Positions 35,700-44,887 of a DNA stretch of 64,000 nt are shown in pieces (position 1 is the stretch's first letter; every line of letters begins with the position of its first letter). The DNA comes from Lachnospiraceae bacterium. GTDB lineage: Bacteria; Bacillota; Clostridia; Lachnospirales; Lachnospiraceae. The notes under the pieces were generated by a model that did not search any database, was not told where the DNA came from, and saw only the letters and a list, made by a program, of their open reading frames with translations. Location: assembly GCA_024698075.1 (NCBI GenBank), contig JAILRP010000093.1:1-64000 (forward strand), in the 5' to 3' direction. The position numbers were made by a program, and so were the translations under genes.

Positions 35700-36341
35700 A
35701 TGATACGTGCCATCATTTTTGATTTTGACGGGGTCATACTTGAGTCGGCCGTCATCAAGACGGCGGCTTTCGGTGAAGTCGTAAAGGGCTACCCGAAAGA
35801 TAAGGCTGATGCTTTCGTTGCCTACCACATGTCCCATATGGGGATCTCAAGGCATGTGAAATTCCGGTATTTCATCGAGGAGATACTGAAGGAGGAATAT
35901 ACCGAAGAGGCGGAAAAGGCCCTGGCGGATGATTTTGAGCGCATCGTTTATGAACAGGTCATGAAGTGCGCGTTCGTTCCGGGTGCGGAGGAGTTCCTGA
36001 GAAAAAACCATGAAAAGTATGACCTTTATATCGCATCGGGCACACCCGACGAAGAGATGAACAGGATAGTCGGGGGAAGAGGCCTCGGAAAGTATTTTAA
36101 GGGCGTGTATGGGACACCGATGAAGAAGCCCGATATTGTCAGGATGATACTTGAGAAGGGATACGACAGATCCGAGGCGGTGTTTGTCGGAGACGCCGGG
36201 ACCGATATGAAGGCGGCGGCGGAGACCGGCCTTGCGTTCATCGGAAGGAGCACTCCCGAGAACACCGAAGTGTTTGCGGATATTGAATATAAGATCGATA
36301 ACCTTATGCAGATAGAAAAAATAGTGGGAGAACTGTCATGA
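35700..36341 (+). CDS. HAD-superfamily hydrolase (phosphatase or phosphomutase-like)
   Basis: A 213-residue HAD protein. Seen: motif I DFDGV at 8-12, motif II IASGTP, motif III Lys in MKKPDIV and motif IV VGDAGTD, with an alpha-helical cap between residues 15 and 80. The start follows the upstream stop with no gap, and its end overlaps the next gene as ATGA. It is probably a phosphatase in the same four-gene block as the hydroxyacid dehydrogenase. Confidence 0.85.
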   Translation: MIRAIIFDFDGVILESAVIKTAAFGEVVKGYPKDKADAFVAYHMSHMGISRHVKFRYFIEEILKEEYTEEAEKALADDFERIVYEQVMKCAFVPGAEEFLRKNHEKYDLYIASGTPDEEMNRIVGGRGLGKYFKGVYGTPMKKPDIVRMILEKGYDRSEAVFVGDAGTDMKAAAETGLAFIGRSTPENTEVFADIEYKIDNLMQIEKIVGELS

Positions 36342-37222
36342 AAGCGATCGTATTTGGCGGATCGGGCTTTCTCGGAAGCCATGTTGCCGACACTCTTACC
36401 GAAATGGGATATGAAGTTGTCATATATGATGTAAACCCTTCGCGTTATCTCGTTGAGGGCAGGCAGACCATGACGGTCGGCGATATCCTTGATGAAGCGG
36501 CCGTGATGGAAGCGGTAAAGGGATGCGATGCCGTGTATGATTTTGCGGGTCTCGCGGATCTTGACAGCGCATCGACAAGGCCCGTGGATACGGTAATGCT
36601 GAACGTTGTCGGAACATGCAACATCATGGATGCGTGCGTAGCATCCGGTGCAAAGCGATTTGTGTATGCCAGCTCGTTTTACGCCAACAGCGACAAGGGC
36701 GGGTTCTACCGCTGCAGCAAGCAGGCTGCGGAGATATATATCGAGGAGTACAGCAGAAAATACGGACTCGACTATACGATACTCCGCTACGGATCTCTGT
36801 ACGGCCCAAGGAGCGATGAGAACAACGGCATCAGAAAGATGCTCGGGCAGGCTCTTGCGACCGGAACGGTCAATTATCAGGGAACCGGCGAGGAGACGAG
36901 GGAATACATCCATGTTAAGGATGCCGCGAGGCTTAGCGTGCAGATACTCGATGAGGAGTACAGGAACAAGCATATCGTCCTGACGGGGCATGACGCATAT
37001 AAGGTCAAGGATATAATCCGCGTCATGAGCGAGATACTGAACAGGGACCTTAAGGTTGATTACAGCAACCAGTCATCGGAGCTGCATTATGATGTCACTC
37101 CTTATACATACAAGCCGAGATCGAATTACAAGCTCGTTAACGATCTGTATCATGATCTCGGGCAGGGGCTCATAGAATGCCTTGAGGAGATAGACGACAG
37201 CGGAGCATGGCAGAATGGGTGA
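36338..37222 (+). CDS. NAD-dependent nucleotide-sugar epimerase/dehydratase
   Basis: A 294-residue extended SDR. Seen: FGGSGFLGSHVAD near 4-16, YASSFYAN, the YRCSKQAAE catalytic Tyr-x-x-x-Lys, RYGSLYGPR and TREYIHVKDAAR. It overlaps both neighbours. In contrast to the epimerase at 31465 it has SFYAN in the SxYG position, which may mark a different substrate. Confidence 0.83.
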   Translation: MKAIVFGGSGFLGSHVADTLTEMGYEVVIYDVNPSRYLVEGRQTMTVGDILDEAAVMEAVKGCDAVYDFAGLADLDSASTRPVDTVMLNVVGTCNIMDACVASGAKRFVYASSFYANSDKGGFYRCSKQAAEIYIEEYSRKYGLDYTILRYGSLYGPRSDENNGIRKMLGQALATGTVNYQGTGEETREYIHVKDAARLSVQILDEEYRNKHIVLTGHDAYKVKDIIRVMSEILNRDLKVDYSNQSSELHYDVTPYTYKPRSNYKLVNDLYHDLGQGLIECLEEIDDSGAWQNG

Positions 37223-37862
37223 CGCATTTTATGACATCAGCTATCCGATGAGCAGCAAGATGGCCATATACCCGAACAATCCGGCCTTTACGGTAAAACG
37301 TGTGTCTGATACGGATAAGGGTGATGCGGCCAATGTGTCTGAGATCATCATGGGATCGCATACCGGAACACATATCGATGCTCCGGTGCATTTTATGCCC
37401 GAAGGTGAGAGCCTTGACGCCGTTGATCTCGGACGGATGAACGGCAGGGCAAAAGTATTTGACGTTACCGGATATAGCGAGATCGGAAGGGATCTTCTTG
37501 AAAGCCGCGTGATCCGGGAAGACGACATAGTTCTTTTTAAGACGGACAATTCCCTTAACTGGGAATGTGACAGCATACTTTCCGACTATGTGACCCTGAC
37601 ATATGATGCGGCCGACCATCTGGCCGGACAGGGGGTAAAACTTGTCGGGATCGACTATCTGACAGTGGAGCGCCCTAGGAGCAAAAGAGAGCCCGAAAGG
37701 TCGGTCCACAGAAGCCTTCTCGGAAACGGGATACTGATAGCGGAAGGACTGAAGCTTCGTGATGTGCAGGAGGGGGAATATGAATTCTTCTGCCTGCCCC
37801 TTAACATAAAGGGACTCGACGGCTGTCCCGTAAGATGCGTCTTAAGGGATCCGGTGCGGTGA
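37215..37862 (+). CDS. Cyclase-family hydrolase (kynurenine formamidase-like fold)
   Basis: A 215-residue metal-dependent hydrolase. Seen: HTGTHIDAPVH at 49-59, the family metal-binding motif HxGTHxDxPxH, and GIDYLTVE further on. Known relatives hydrolyse N-formylkynurenine or cyclic amides and esters. Tryptophan degradation genes are absent, so here it probably acts on an N-formyl or lactam group of a sugar intermediate, which is inference. It overlaps the upstream epimerase by eight bases. Confidence 0.82.
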   Translation: MGDAFYDISYPMSSKMAIYPNNPAFTVKRVSDTDKGDAANVSEIIMGSHTGTHIDAPVHFMPEGESLDAVDLGRMNGRAKVFDVTGYSEIGRDLLESRVIREDDIVLFKTDNSLNWECDSILSDYVTLTYDAADHLAGQGVKLVGIDYLTVERPRSKREPERSVHRSLLGNGILIAEGLKLRDVQEGEYEFFCLPLNIKGLDGCPVRCVLRDPVR

Positions 37863-37907
37863 TGCATGAAATGCGGCATCAGGCTGCTTTGCAATAGGAG
37901 ATGAAAT

Positions 37908-38915
37908 ATGCCGACAGTATCTGTCATCATGCCGATGTACAATTCGGTAAAATTTGTCAGGCAGGCCATAGAAAGCCTCCTGGAACAGACATATAAGGAT
38001 ATTGAGGTCATCGCCATAAACGACGGCTCAAAAGACGGCTGCGCCGATGTCGTCCGCTCCATAAAAGATGAGCGCCTTAAATTCATCGACAGGGAAAATC
38101 ACGGATTCGTATATACGCTCAATGAATGCATCGATATGGCGGCCGGCAAGTATATCGCAAGGCTCGATGATGATGACTGGTGCTATCCCGAACGCATTGA
38201 AAAACAGGTCAGATACCTTGAGGAACATCCCGAGGCGGTCCTTGTCGGGACGCTCGACGATGAGCAGACCGGCGATGACATGGCAAGGATAGCATCAACT
38301 CCGGTAATTACGCCCGAAGAAATAAAGTATTCCCTCGTGTTCGGAAACTTCGCATTTGCTCATTCAAGCTTCATGATGAGAGCAGAGACGGTAAAGGGAA
38401 ACGGGATAAAGTATGAGATGTTCAAACAGGTTCCCGATTACCATATGATCACAAGGCTTGTCCCCTATGGAAGCATTGCGAGGATACCCGAAAATCTTGT
38501 CGTCTACCGCATACATCCGGCCCAGTCGACACAGGTACGCTCACTTCAGATGAAGCAGGGAGAGATAGACAGGGCAAGGGCGTGGTATATAGATACGCTT
38601 CAGCTTGACGATGATAAGAAGAATGTGCTGAAGAAGGGCATCTTAAGAAAACTCGGCTCCGGTGACGTCCGGGCGTTCAATAAGGCTCTTTCGGAGTATC
38701 AAAAGCAGTGCGGGAATGATATCTCAAAAGGGTGCCAAAACTTCCTGTACGGGAAGTGCATGATGACACAGAAATGCACGCCTTCACTCCTTGGCGCGGT
38801 CATAAAAAGCGGCAGGATAGGGTGGCTCATTTCCGCGGAAGGCGCAAAATTCGCCATAAAGTGCATTACCTGCCAAAATCCGAATTACATCGAAACCGAA
38901 GTCGTGGGCTTATAG
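37908..38915 (+). CDS. GT2 glycosyltransferase
   Basis: A 335-residue family 2 transferase without membrane helices. Seen: VSVIMPMYNSVKFVRQAIES at the N-terminus, NDGSKDG near 43-49, and ARLDDDDWC near 83-91 as the metal-binding DxD region. A C-terminal tail of about 100 residues follows the catalytic domain. AGGAG lies seven bases before ATG 37908. Sugar specificity is unknown; it is the only clear GT2 in the long operon. Confidence 0.87.
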   Translation: MPTVSVIMPMYNSVKFVRQAIESLLEQTYKDIEVIAINDGSKDGCADVVRSIKDERLKFIDRENHGFVYTLNECIDMAAGKYIARLDDDDWCYPERIEKQVRYLEEHPEAVLVGTLDDEQTGDDMARIASTPVITPEEIKYSLVFGNFAFAHSSFMMRAETVKGNGIKYEMFKQVPDYHMITRLVPYGSIARIPENLVVYRIHPAQSTQVRSLQMKQGEIDRARAWYIDTLQLDDDKKNVLKKGILRKLGSGDVRAFNKALSEYQKQCGNDISKGCQNFLYGKCMMTQKCTPSLLGAVIKSGRIGWLISAEGAKFAIKCITCQNPNYIETEVVGL

Positions 38916-38923
38916 GGCAGAAC

Positions 38924-39871
38924 ATGAATTATACAAAACTGCAGGGGATAGGCATACCGGTTTCGACGATAGTATTCGGATGCTGCAATCCCATCCTTAC
39001 AAAAGACGAAAAGGGTGCAGAGGAGCTTCTGGATACCGCCTTTTCAAACGGATTCAATATATTCGATACCGCTAAGGTATATGGTAAGAGCGAAGAGGTT
39101 CTCGGCCGGTGGATAAGCCGGGCAGGGAACAGGGACAGGATTGTGATCATCACTAAAGGATGCCATCCGGATCCGGCACCGAGAGTCAGCCCGGAAGCCC
39201 TGAAGGAAGACATCGATTCTTCGCTCAAAAGACTGAAGACGGACTATATAGATATATACATGCTGCACCGCGACGCCCCCGGTGCCGATATTGACATGAT
39301 GCTCTCGGAGCTTAACGGATATGTAAGACAGGGAGTCATAAAGAAGATCGGCGTATCAAACTGGACATGCGAGCGGATCGAAAAAGCCAATGAAAGGGCA
39401 GTATCCCTCGGCCTTGAGGGATTTTCGGCATCAAGCCCCCAGATGAGCCTTGCGAGGCAGATAGGGGATCCGTGGGGCGGAGGCTGCGTTTCCGTCTCGT
39501 GGGATGATGAATCCAAGAGATGGTACTGCGAACACCCGGAAATAGAGGTCATGCCGTACTCATGCCTCGGACGCGGGATGTTCTCCGGGAGAGTCTCCGG
39601 TTCACATCCTTTCAGGGCATGGAGATCGCTTGACTGGGCAGCAAAGAGAGCATACTGGTGCAGGGAGAATTTAAGAAGGCTGAAGTCGTGCGAAAAGATC
39701 GCCAAAGAAAAAGGATGCACGGTCGCACAGGCTGCGATAGCATGGCTCCTGGCACAGGATTTTGCCGTAATGCCCGTTGCCACAATGTCCTCTGAAAAAA
39801 GAATGATCGAGAACATCGGTGCTTTTGATGTGAAGCTGTCCGCCGAAGACATGAAAAGATTAAATGCCTAA
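38924..39871 (+). CDS. Aldo/keto reductase
   Basis: A 315-residue NAD(P)H-dependent reductase with the full catalytic tetrad: D48 and Y53 in FDTAKVYG, K78 in IITKGCHP, and His in IYMLHRD. The segment YIDIYMLHRDAPGADI and the later KKIGVSNWT are typical. It may reduce a keto group on a sugar. ATG 38924 follows the GT2 stop by eight bases; the longer frame from 38732 runs through the upstream gene and is not used. Confidence 0.86.
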   Translation: MNYTKLQGIGIPVSTIVFGCCNPILTKDEKGAEELLDTAFSNGFNIFDTAKVYGKSEEVLGRWISRAGNRDRIVIITKGCHPDPAPRVSPEALKEDIDSSLKRLKTDYIDIYMLHRDAPGADIDMMLSELNGYVRQGVIKKIGVSNWTCERIEKANERAVSLGLEGFSASSPQMSLARQIGDPWGGGCVSVSWDDESKRWYCEHPEIEVMPYSCLGRGMFSGRVSGSHPFRAWRSLDWAAKRAYWCRENLRRLKSCEKIAKEKGCTVAQAAIAWLLAQDFAVMPVATMSSEKRMIENIGAFDVKLSAEDMKRLNA

Positions 39872-41114
39872 GATCAACAAAGCTGAAGATAAGATAATAT
39901 TTGTAGTCGTACATCCGTACGCATCAAGGGACCACCACAGGTTCGGCGCCGCCTATTTTATGGAGCAGGGATACGATGTCGAGATATGGCGCATAATCAC
40001 TAAAAAGAGCGTTCACATGGAGTGGTCCGCCGGAATGTATGACGGCAGCGGTTACAGGGAGTATTCATCCGAACAGTTTCGGAAGCTTCTTCCGGGATTG
40101 AAAGATAAGGCTTTTTTTATTTTCCAGGGGAAGCCGGATCCGATATTCGACGTGGGGTCTGCGGGCTGCAGATATATGATCATGACCGGAATAAACGCCG
40201 TTCCGGTTCCTGATCCTGAAGACCGAAGCGTTCTTAATATACCGGCGTCCGGAGGGATGGAAATGAGGCTTCAGGCCATAAGGAAACGCGGACTTGTAAA
40301 TTATACGCTGCACTGTATTAACGACAGGCTCCTTGTCAGACGGAGAAGAGAGTTTGATAAAAAACATCCGCCGATGCTGACCGTTACCTCAACGCATTAT
40401 GCCGCAAGGCAGTATATGTCGGAGGATGAGCTTGCGGGAAATGTTCTTTATACGCACACGATGGACTATGACCGTTTCATCGAAGCGAACAGAAAAGATC
40501 CCGACCGTACAAAAAAGCATATATTATACTGTGACGGACAGATGTTCCGGAAAGGATATGATGCCAAGCTTCTCGGGCTTGAAGGTGACGCGTATCATGA
40601 TGCTGACAGATATTATTCCCGCCTTGAGGTGCTGTTTTCAAAGCTTGAGGAGCATTACGGCCTGCCCGTCGCAGTTGCCGGTTCTCCGCATCTTACATAT
40701 GAGGACGACAGGCTGTGCGGCAGGAAGATATATTATAATCAGACGTGCGAGCTTACAAAGAATGCGGCGCTCTTTGTCGTGACCACAACGACCGCCATGA
40801 ATTTTCCGGCACTGTATGACACACCGGTCTTAAAGATCGCGAATGAGAGCCTGAAGACTTCTCCGCTTGGCAAATATGCGAACACATACGCCTATATAAA
40901 GGATGAGGCTGAGCAGATATTCGGATGCGGATTCCTTGATCTTGATGATGATGGGCAGATGTCCCATCCGTGGGATTTTGCCAAACCGATGGATCCCGGG
41001 AAAAGAGAGGCTTTCATAAGGGACTATATAATCGATAACGATACGGCAGACCGTACGATCGCAGAGTGCATGGAAGAATATCTGAATGGCGGGTGCCGGA
41101 GGGATACGGATTGA
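39864..41114 (+). CDS. Unrecognised protein, predicted GT-B-like; paralogue of 53794-55074
   Basis: A 416-residue soluble protein of no family I can name. Its N-terminus has a Rossmann-like start and GYDVEIW. The C-terminal half has LEEHYGLPVAVAG, CGRKIYYNQTCELTK, LFVVTTTTAMNFPALY and MDPGKREAFIRDYI. The same positions are conserved in the protein at 53794. An adjacent small-hydroxyl loop before PALYDTPVL is like the donor-site loop of GT-B transferases. It lies just before the legionaminic acid genes, so a nonulosonate transferase is an inferred possibility. It overlaps both neighbours. Confidence 0.6.
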   Translation: MPKINKAEDKIIFVVVHPYASRDHHRFGAAYFMEQGYDVEIWRIITKKSVHMEWSAGMYDGSGYREYSSEQFRKLLPGLKDKAFFIFQGKPDPIFDVGSAGCRYMIMTGINAVPVPDPEDRSVLNIPASGGMEMRLQAIRKRGLVNYTLHCINDRLLVRRRREFDKKHPPMLTVTSTHYAARQYMSEDELAGNVLYTHTMDYDRFIEANRKDPDRTKKHILYCDGQMFRKGYDAKLLGLEGDAYHDADRYYSRLEVLFSKLEEHYGLPVAVAGSPHLTYEDDRLCGRKIYYNQTCELTKNAALFVVTTTTAMNFPALYDTPVLKIANESLKTSPLGKYANTYAYIKDEAEQIFGCGFLDLDDDGQMSHPWDFAKPMDPGKREAFIRDYIIDNDTADRTIAECMEEYLNGGCRRDTD

Positions 41115-42196
41115 AGGGAAATGACAGACCAAAGAACAGAATAGAGTCATTCAAATGCACCGGGGAAGAATCAATACTCGATGCGATGAAGAAGATCGGT
41201 GCGAATGCCCGGGGACATCTTTATGTTGTCAACGATAAGGACGAGCTCATCGGCTGTATCACCGACGGTGATATAAGAAGGTGGATAATAAACGGCGGCG
41301 AGATCAGGGAATCCGTAAGCTGCGCAATGAATACGGATCCCGTTTCCGTTCCCGAGGATAAGCGTGCAGATGCTCTGCGTACAATGGCAGAGCGCAAGAT
41401 CGCGTCCATTGCCATAGTAGACAGCAGACGGCATCTTGTCGATGTCCTGTTTTCAAACGGAGGAGTAAACTCCGTGGCGAGCGATGCCCTAAAAGGCACG
41501 CCGGTCATCGTCATGGCCGGAGGGCGCGGCACAAGGCTGTATCCTTATACGAAGATACTGCCCAAGCCTCTTATCCCGGTAGGAGACGTGCCGATTGTAG
41601 AGCGCATACTGAACCGTTTTGCCAGATACGGAGCAGACCGGTTCTATATGACCGTAAACTACCGCAAGGAAATGATAAAATCGTATTTTTCGGAATCGGC
41701 TCACGATTATAAGATAGAGTTTGTCGAGGAGGATGAGCCGCTCGGTACCGCCGGCAGCATAAGGCTCATAGAGGAGAAGTTCGATAAGCCCGTCATCATT
41801 ACGAACTGTGACATACTGATCGAGGCGGAATATGATGATGTCATGAAATACCACGCTGAGTCCGGGAACGACCTTACAATAGTCTCATCGCTCAAAAACA
41901 CGGTGATCCCCTATGGCGTGCTGTATGCGAAGGAAAACGGCATCATAACATCCATGCAGGAAAAGCCGGAGCTTTCACACTTTATCAATACCGGCATGTA
42001 TGTCATGGATCCGCAGTATATAAGCCTTATCCCTAAGGGAAAGGTCTTTCATATGACCGAACTCGCTGAGGCTATGATGAAGGACGGAAAACGTGTCGGA
42101 ATGTATCCTATAGGTGAAAATGCGTTCCTTGACATGGGTGAGTTTGCCGAGATGAAGCGCATGGAAGAGCGGATCAACGCAGGATTTGTCGAATAA
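41111..42196 (+). CDS. ptmE: CBS-domain sugar nucleotidyltransferase, PtmE-like
   Basis: A 361-residue fusion: two CBS motifs over residues 11-120 and a sugar-phosphate nucleotidyltransferase from 131, with MAGGRGTRLYPYTKILPKP at 135-153. PtmE of Campylobacter has this layout and makes GDP-glucosamine from glucosamine-1-phosphate for legionaminic acid. The adjacent LegI and nearby LegB, LegC, LegG and LegF genes support the same role here. TTG 41111 is chosen: GGAGGG lies seven bases away and it overlaps the upstream TGA as TTGA. The CBS pair may sense a nucleotide. Confidence 0.85.
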   Translation: MKGNDRPKNRIESFKCTGEESILDAMKKIGANARGHLYVVNDKDELIGCITDGDIRRWIINGGEIRESVSCAMNTDPVSVPEDKRADALRTMAERKIASIAIVDSRRHLVDVLFSNGGVNSVASDALKGTPVIVMAGGRGTRLYPYTKILPKPLIPVGDVPIVERILNRFARYGADRFYMTVNYRKEMIKSYFSESAHDYKIEFVEEDEPLGTAGSIRLIEEKFDKPVIITNCDILIEAEYDDVMKYHAESGNDLTIVSSLKNTVIPYGVLYAKENGIITSMQEKPELSHFINTGMYVMDPQYISLIPKGKVFHMTELAEAMMKDGKRVGMYPIGENAFLDMGEFAEMKRMEERINAGFVE

Positions 42197-42214
42197 GGAC
42201 GGAAAAAGCTGTTT

Positions 42215-43213
42215 ATGGACAGGACACTTATAATAGCAGAGGCGGGGGTCAACCATAACGGAGACTACGACACTGCGATAAAGATGGTGGATGCCGCAAA
42301 GGCGGCGGGGGCGGATATCGTCAAATTCCAGACTGCCCGTGCCGAAAAAGTCATTTCAAGGTATGCGGCAAAGGCCGAGTACCAGAAAGAGACCACGGGA
42401 GCGGATGAGAGCCAGCTTGACATGGTAAGGAAGCTGCTCCTTGATTTTGAGGACTTCGTATCGATCAAAAAATACTGTGATGACTGCGGCATAAAGTTTT
42501 TATCAACACCATTCGATCTCGATTCGATAGCATTCCTTGATGGACTTGGAATGGATATGTGGAAGATCCCGTCGGGGGAGATAACCAACTATCCGTATCT
42601 TGTCGCGATAGCGAAGACGCACAAGCCCATCATCATGTCCACGGGCATGAGCAACATGGATGAGATAGAAGCAGCTATAGAGCTCCTTCGTGCCAACGGG
42701 TGCGGCGGGATCAGCCTGCTCCACTGCAATACCCAGTATCCGACACCGTATTCGGATGTCAACTTACGGGCGATGCTGACGCTGCGTGAGAAGTTCGGCG
42801 TCAGGGTAGGATATTCGGACCATACCCGCGGAATAGAGGTAAGCGTTGCCGCGGTGGCAATGGGGGCTTCGATCATCGAGAAGCATTTCACGCTCGATCG
42901 GAACATGGAGGGGCCTGACCATAAGGCGAGTCTTGAGCCGGATGAGCTCGCTTCGATGGTAAGTGCGATACGCAATGTCGAGGCGGCCATGGGCGATGGC
43001 ATCAAGAAGGTGTCCGGATCGGAAAGAGAGAACAGGGATGTGGCAAGAAAGAGCATCGTTGCCGCAGTGCCCATAAAAGCCGGGGAAGTGTTCACGGAAG
43101 AAAACATAACTACCAAACGTCCCGGCACCGGGATAAATCCCATGAGATGGAATGAAGTGCTCGGTAAGACGGCAACGAGGGATTTTTCCGAGGATGAGCT
43201 GATACGATTATGA
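42215..43213 (+). CDS. legI: N,N-diacetyllegionaminate synthase (NeuB family)
   Basis: A 332-residue enzyme condensing phosphoenolpyruvate with a 2,4-diacetamido-trideoxymannose to form legionaminic acid. Seen: AEAGVNHNGDYD near 8-19, KFQTARAEKVI, LHCNTQYPTPYSDVNL, EKHFTLDRNMEGPDHKASLEP split across the barrel end, and a C-terminal SAF antifreeze-like domain from about 275. The neighbours PtmE and LegG favour legionaminate over sialate. It overlaps the PHP gene by four bases. The alternative is a PseI or NeuB enzyme. Confidence 0.88.
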   Translation: MDRTLIIAEAGVNHNGDYDTAIKMVDAAKAAGADIVKFQTARAEKVISRYAAKAEYQKETTGADESQLDMVRKLLLDFEDFVSIKKYCDDCGIKFLSTPFDLDSIAFLDGLGMDMWKIPSGEITNYPYLVAIAKTHKPIIMSTGMSNMDEIEAAIELLRANGCGGISLLHCNTQYPTPYSDVNLRAMLTLREKFGVRVGYSDHTRGIEVSVAAVAMGASIIEKHFTLDRNMEGPDHKASLEPDELASMVSAIRNVEAAMGDGIKKVSGSERENRDVARKSIVAAVPIKAGEVFTEENITTKRPGTGINPMRWNEVLGKTATRDFSEDELIRL

Positions 43214-43911
43214 AAAATGCATCGGAGCTGTTTAAGAGAATGTCAGGGCTTAACGCAGATAACTCGCGGTTTGACATGCATCTGCACACCACGTGGACTG
43301 ACGGACGGGACAGTGCGGAATCCATGATCGCCGCTGCCTGCGAAAATCATCTGACTTCAATTGCTTTTACGGACCATATCAGAAAAGGGTCGGATTACTA
43401 CCCGGATTATCTTGATGAGCTTGCTTCATATGCGATGAGGGATGACATCAGGGTATACAGGGGATTTGAAGCAAAGATAATGAATCCCGCCGGGGAGGTG
43501 GACATACCGGATGATGCGAGGTCTGCGGCGGATATAGTTGTGGCGAGCGTCCACAGGATACCCGTCGGAGATTCTTTTGTTTATCCGAAGGAGCTTCCGT
43601 ATGAGCTTCTTGCAAAAACGGAGCGCGATCTCGCGCTTGCCGCTGTACGAAGGGGCAGGGACTGCAATGTCGTAGGGCACTGCGGCGGGATGACGATATC
43701 GGCTTATGGGACTTTTCCCGTAGGGTATTTTGAAGAAGTGATAAGGGAATGTGCAGAAGCTGATATTGCATTCGAATACAACTATAAGTACCATGTATCC
43801 TTTGAAAACGAGATAAAGGAGCTTCTCGTAAGATACGATCCGTTCGTATCCGCAGGTTCGGATGCACATGATACGAAGAGTGTGGCAGACAGGAGTTTCA
43901 TAATTGGATAA
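43210..43911 (+). CDS. PHP-domain phosphoesterase
   Basis: A 233-residue PHP-fold protein. Seen: DMHLHTTWTDG near 22-32 with H24 and H26, FTDHIRKG, a conserved Glu in RGFEAKI, SVHRIP, VGHCGG and AGSDAHD, which complete a three-metal site. Relatives include histidinol phosphatase. It overlaps LegI and the following ATP-grasp gene. No step of the known legionaminic acid route needs it; it may remove a phosphate formed in a variant route. Confidence 0.83.
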   Translation: MKNASELFKRMSGLNADNSRFDMHLHTTWTDGRDSAESMIAAACENHLTSIAFTDHIRKGSDYYPDYLDELASYAMRDDIRVYRGFEAKIMNPAGEVDIPDDARSAADIVVASVHRIPVGDSFVYPKELPYELLAKTERDLALAAVRRGRDCNVVGHCGGMTISAYGTFPVGYFEEVIRECAEADIAFEYNYKYHVSFENEIKELLVRYDPFVSAGSDAHDTKSVADRSFIIG

Positions 43912-44887
43912 GACAGATATTCTCATAACAGGGACCGGTTCGCTCATCGGACAGGCGGTCATAAAATCGATAGAAAAGAGCGGTATAAGGGAAAAAGTCA
44001 GGCTGATCGGGTGTGACTATTTTCCGAATACGGTCGGCAGCTTCTGGTGCGAGACCAATTATCTCCTGCCTGATCTCCTGAAAAAGGATGAGATCGGAAA
44101 CTGGAGGGAGAAGATATACGAGATAGTGGGCCGGCACGATATAAAGATGATCTTTATAGGGGTTGACTTTGAACTCCTGTACTTTGCCGACATGAAGGAC
44201 GATCTGCTTACGCGGTTCGGATGTACCGTGGCTGTTTCCGGACGCGATGTCATAGAGACAGGCAATGACAAATACCTGACCTACAGGTTCCTTAAGGATA
44301 ACGGGCTTAATGCACCGGATACCGTTCTGCTTGATGAGTGGGATGGCAAAGACATTGCGATGCCATGCATCATTAAGCCCAGATGCGGCGCGAGGAGCAG
44401 GGGCGTGGAGCTCATCAGTGATGTAAAGACGCTTGCCGCAAGGCATGAACAGCTGCGTGGAAAAGACATCATCATACAGGAAGCCATCGGCACCATGGAA
44501 AGAGAGTATACGTGCGGGATACTTTACTATGACGGTACATTCCGGGGAAGTATTGTACTGCGGCGCCTATTAAAAGAAGGCAACACCTCATTTGCCGAGT
44601 ACACCGGACACGGTGAGGACAAGATATCGGATTATATAAGAAAGATCGGAGATGTGCTCCTGCCTTTTGGCAGCTGCAATCTTCAGCTGAGGACCGATGA
44701 GAAGGGTGATCCTTATCTGTTTGAGATAAATCCGAGGTTTTCGGGAACAACATACATGAGGGCGCTCTTCGGATATAATGAAGTGGAGTATGTGATCTGC
44801 GCGGTAATGGGATGGGATCTTCCCGCGCTGTCTCCGAAGCCGGGAAAGATATACCGTTTCTATGACGAGAGGCTGGTGGAGCAATGA
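43904..44887 (+). CDS. ATP-grasp ligase (carbamoyl-phosphate synthase-like)
   Basis: A 327-residue ATP-grasp enzyme that should join a carboxylate to an amine or other nucleophile using ATP. Seen: N-terminal GTGSLIGQAVIKS Rossmann-like domain, IIKPRCGARSRGVELI near 164-179 as the ATP-binding strand and loop, IIQEAIG, and FEINPRFSGTT near 283-293 with metal ligands. TTG 43904 has AGGAG eight bases upstream. It overlaps the epimerase that follows. A role in adding an amino acid or acyl group to the sugar is inferred. Confidence 0.83.
   Translation: MDKTDILITGTGSLIGQAVIKSIEKSGIREKVRLIGCDYFPNTVGSFWCETNYLLPDLLKKDEIGNWREKIYEIVGRHDIKMIFIGVDFELLYFADMKDDLLTRFGCTVAVSGRDVIETGNDKYLTYRFLKDNGLNAPDTVLLDEWDGKDIAMPCIIKPRCGARSRGVELISDVKTLAARHEQLRGKDIIIQEAIGTMEREYTCGILYYDGTFRGSIVLRRLLKEGNTSFAEYTGHGEDKISDYIRKIGDVLLPFGSCNLQLRTDEKGDPYLFEINPRFSGTTYMRALFGYNEVEYVICAVMGWDLPALSPKPGKIYRFYDERLVEQ

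Noticed and set aside
36026..36991. A 321-codon minus-strand open frame opposite the HAD and epimerase genes
   Set aside because: No recognisable motif, no ribosome binding site, and the plus-strand genes on the same bases have full HAD and SDR motifs. It is a by-product of codon bias.
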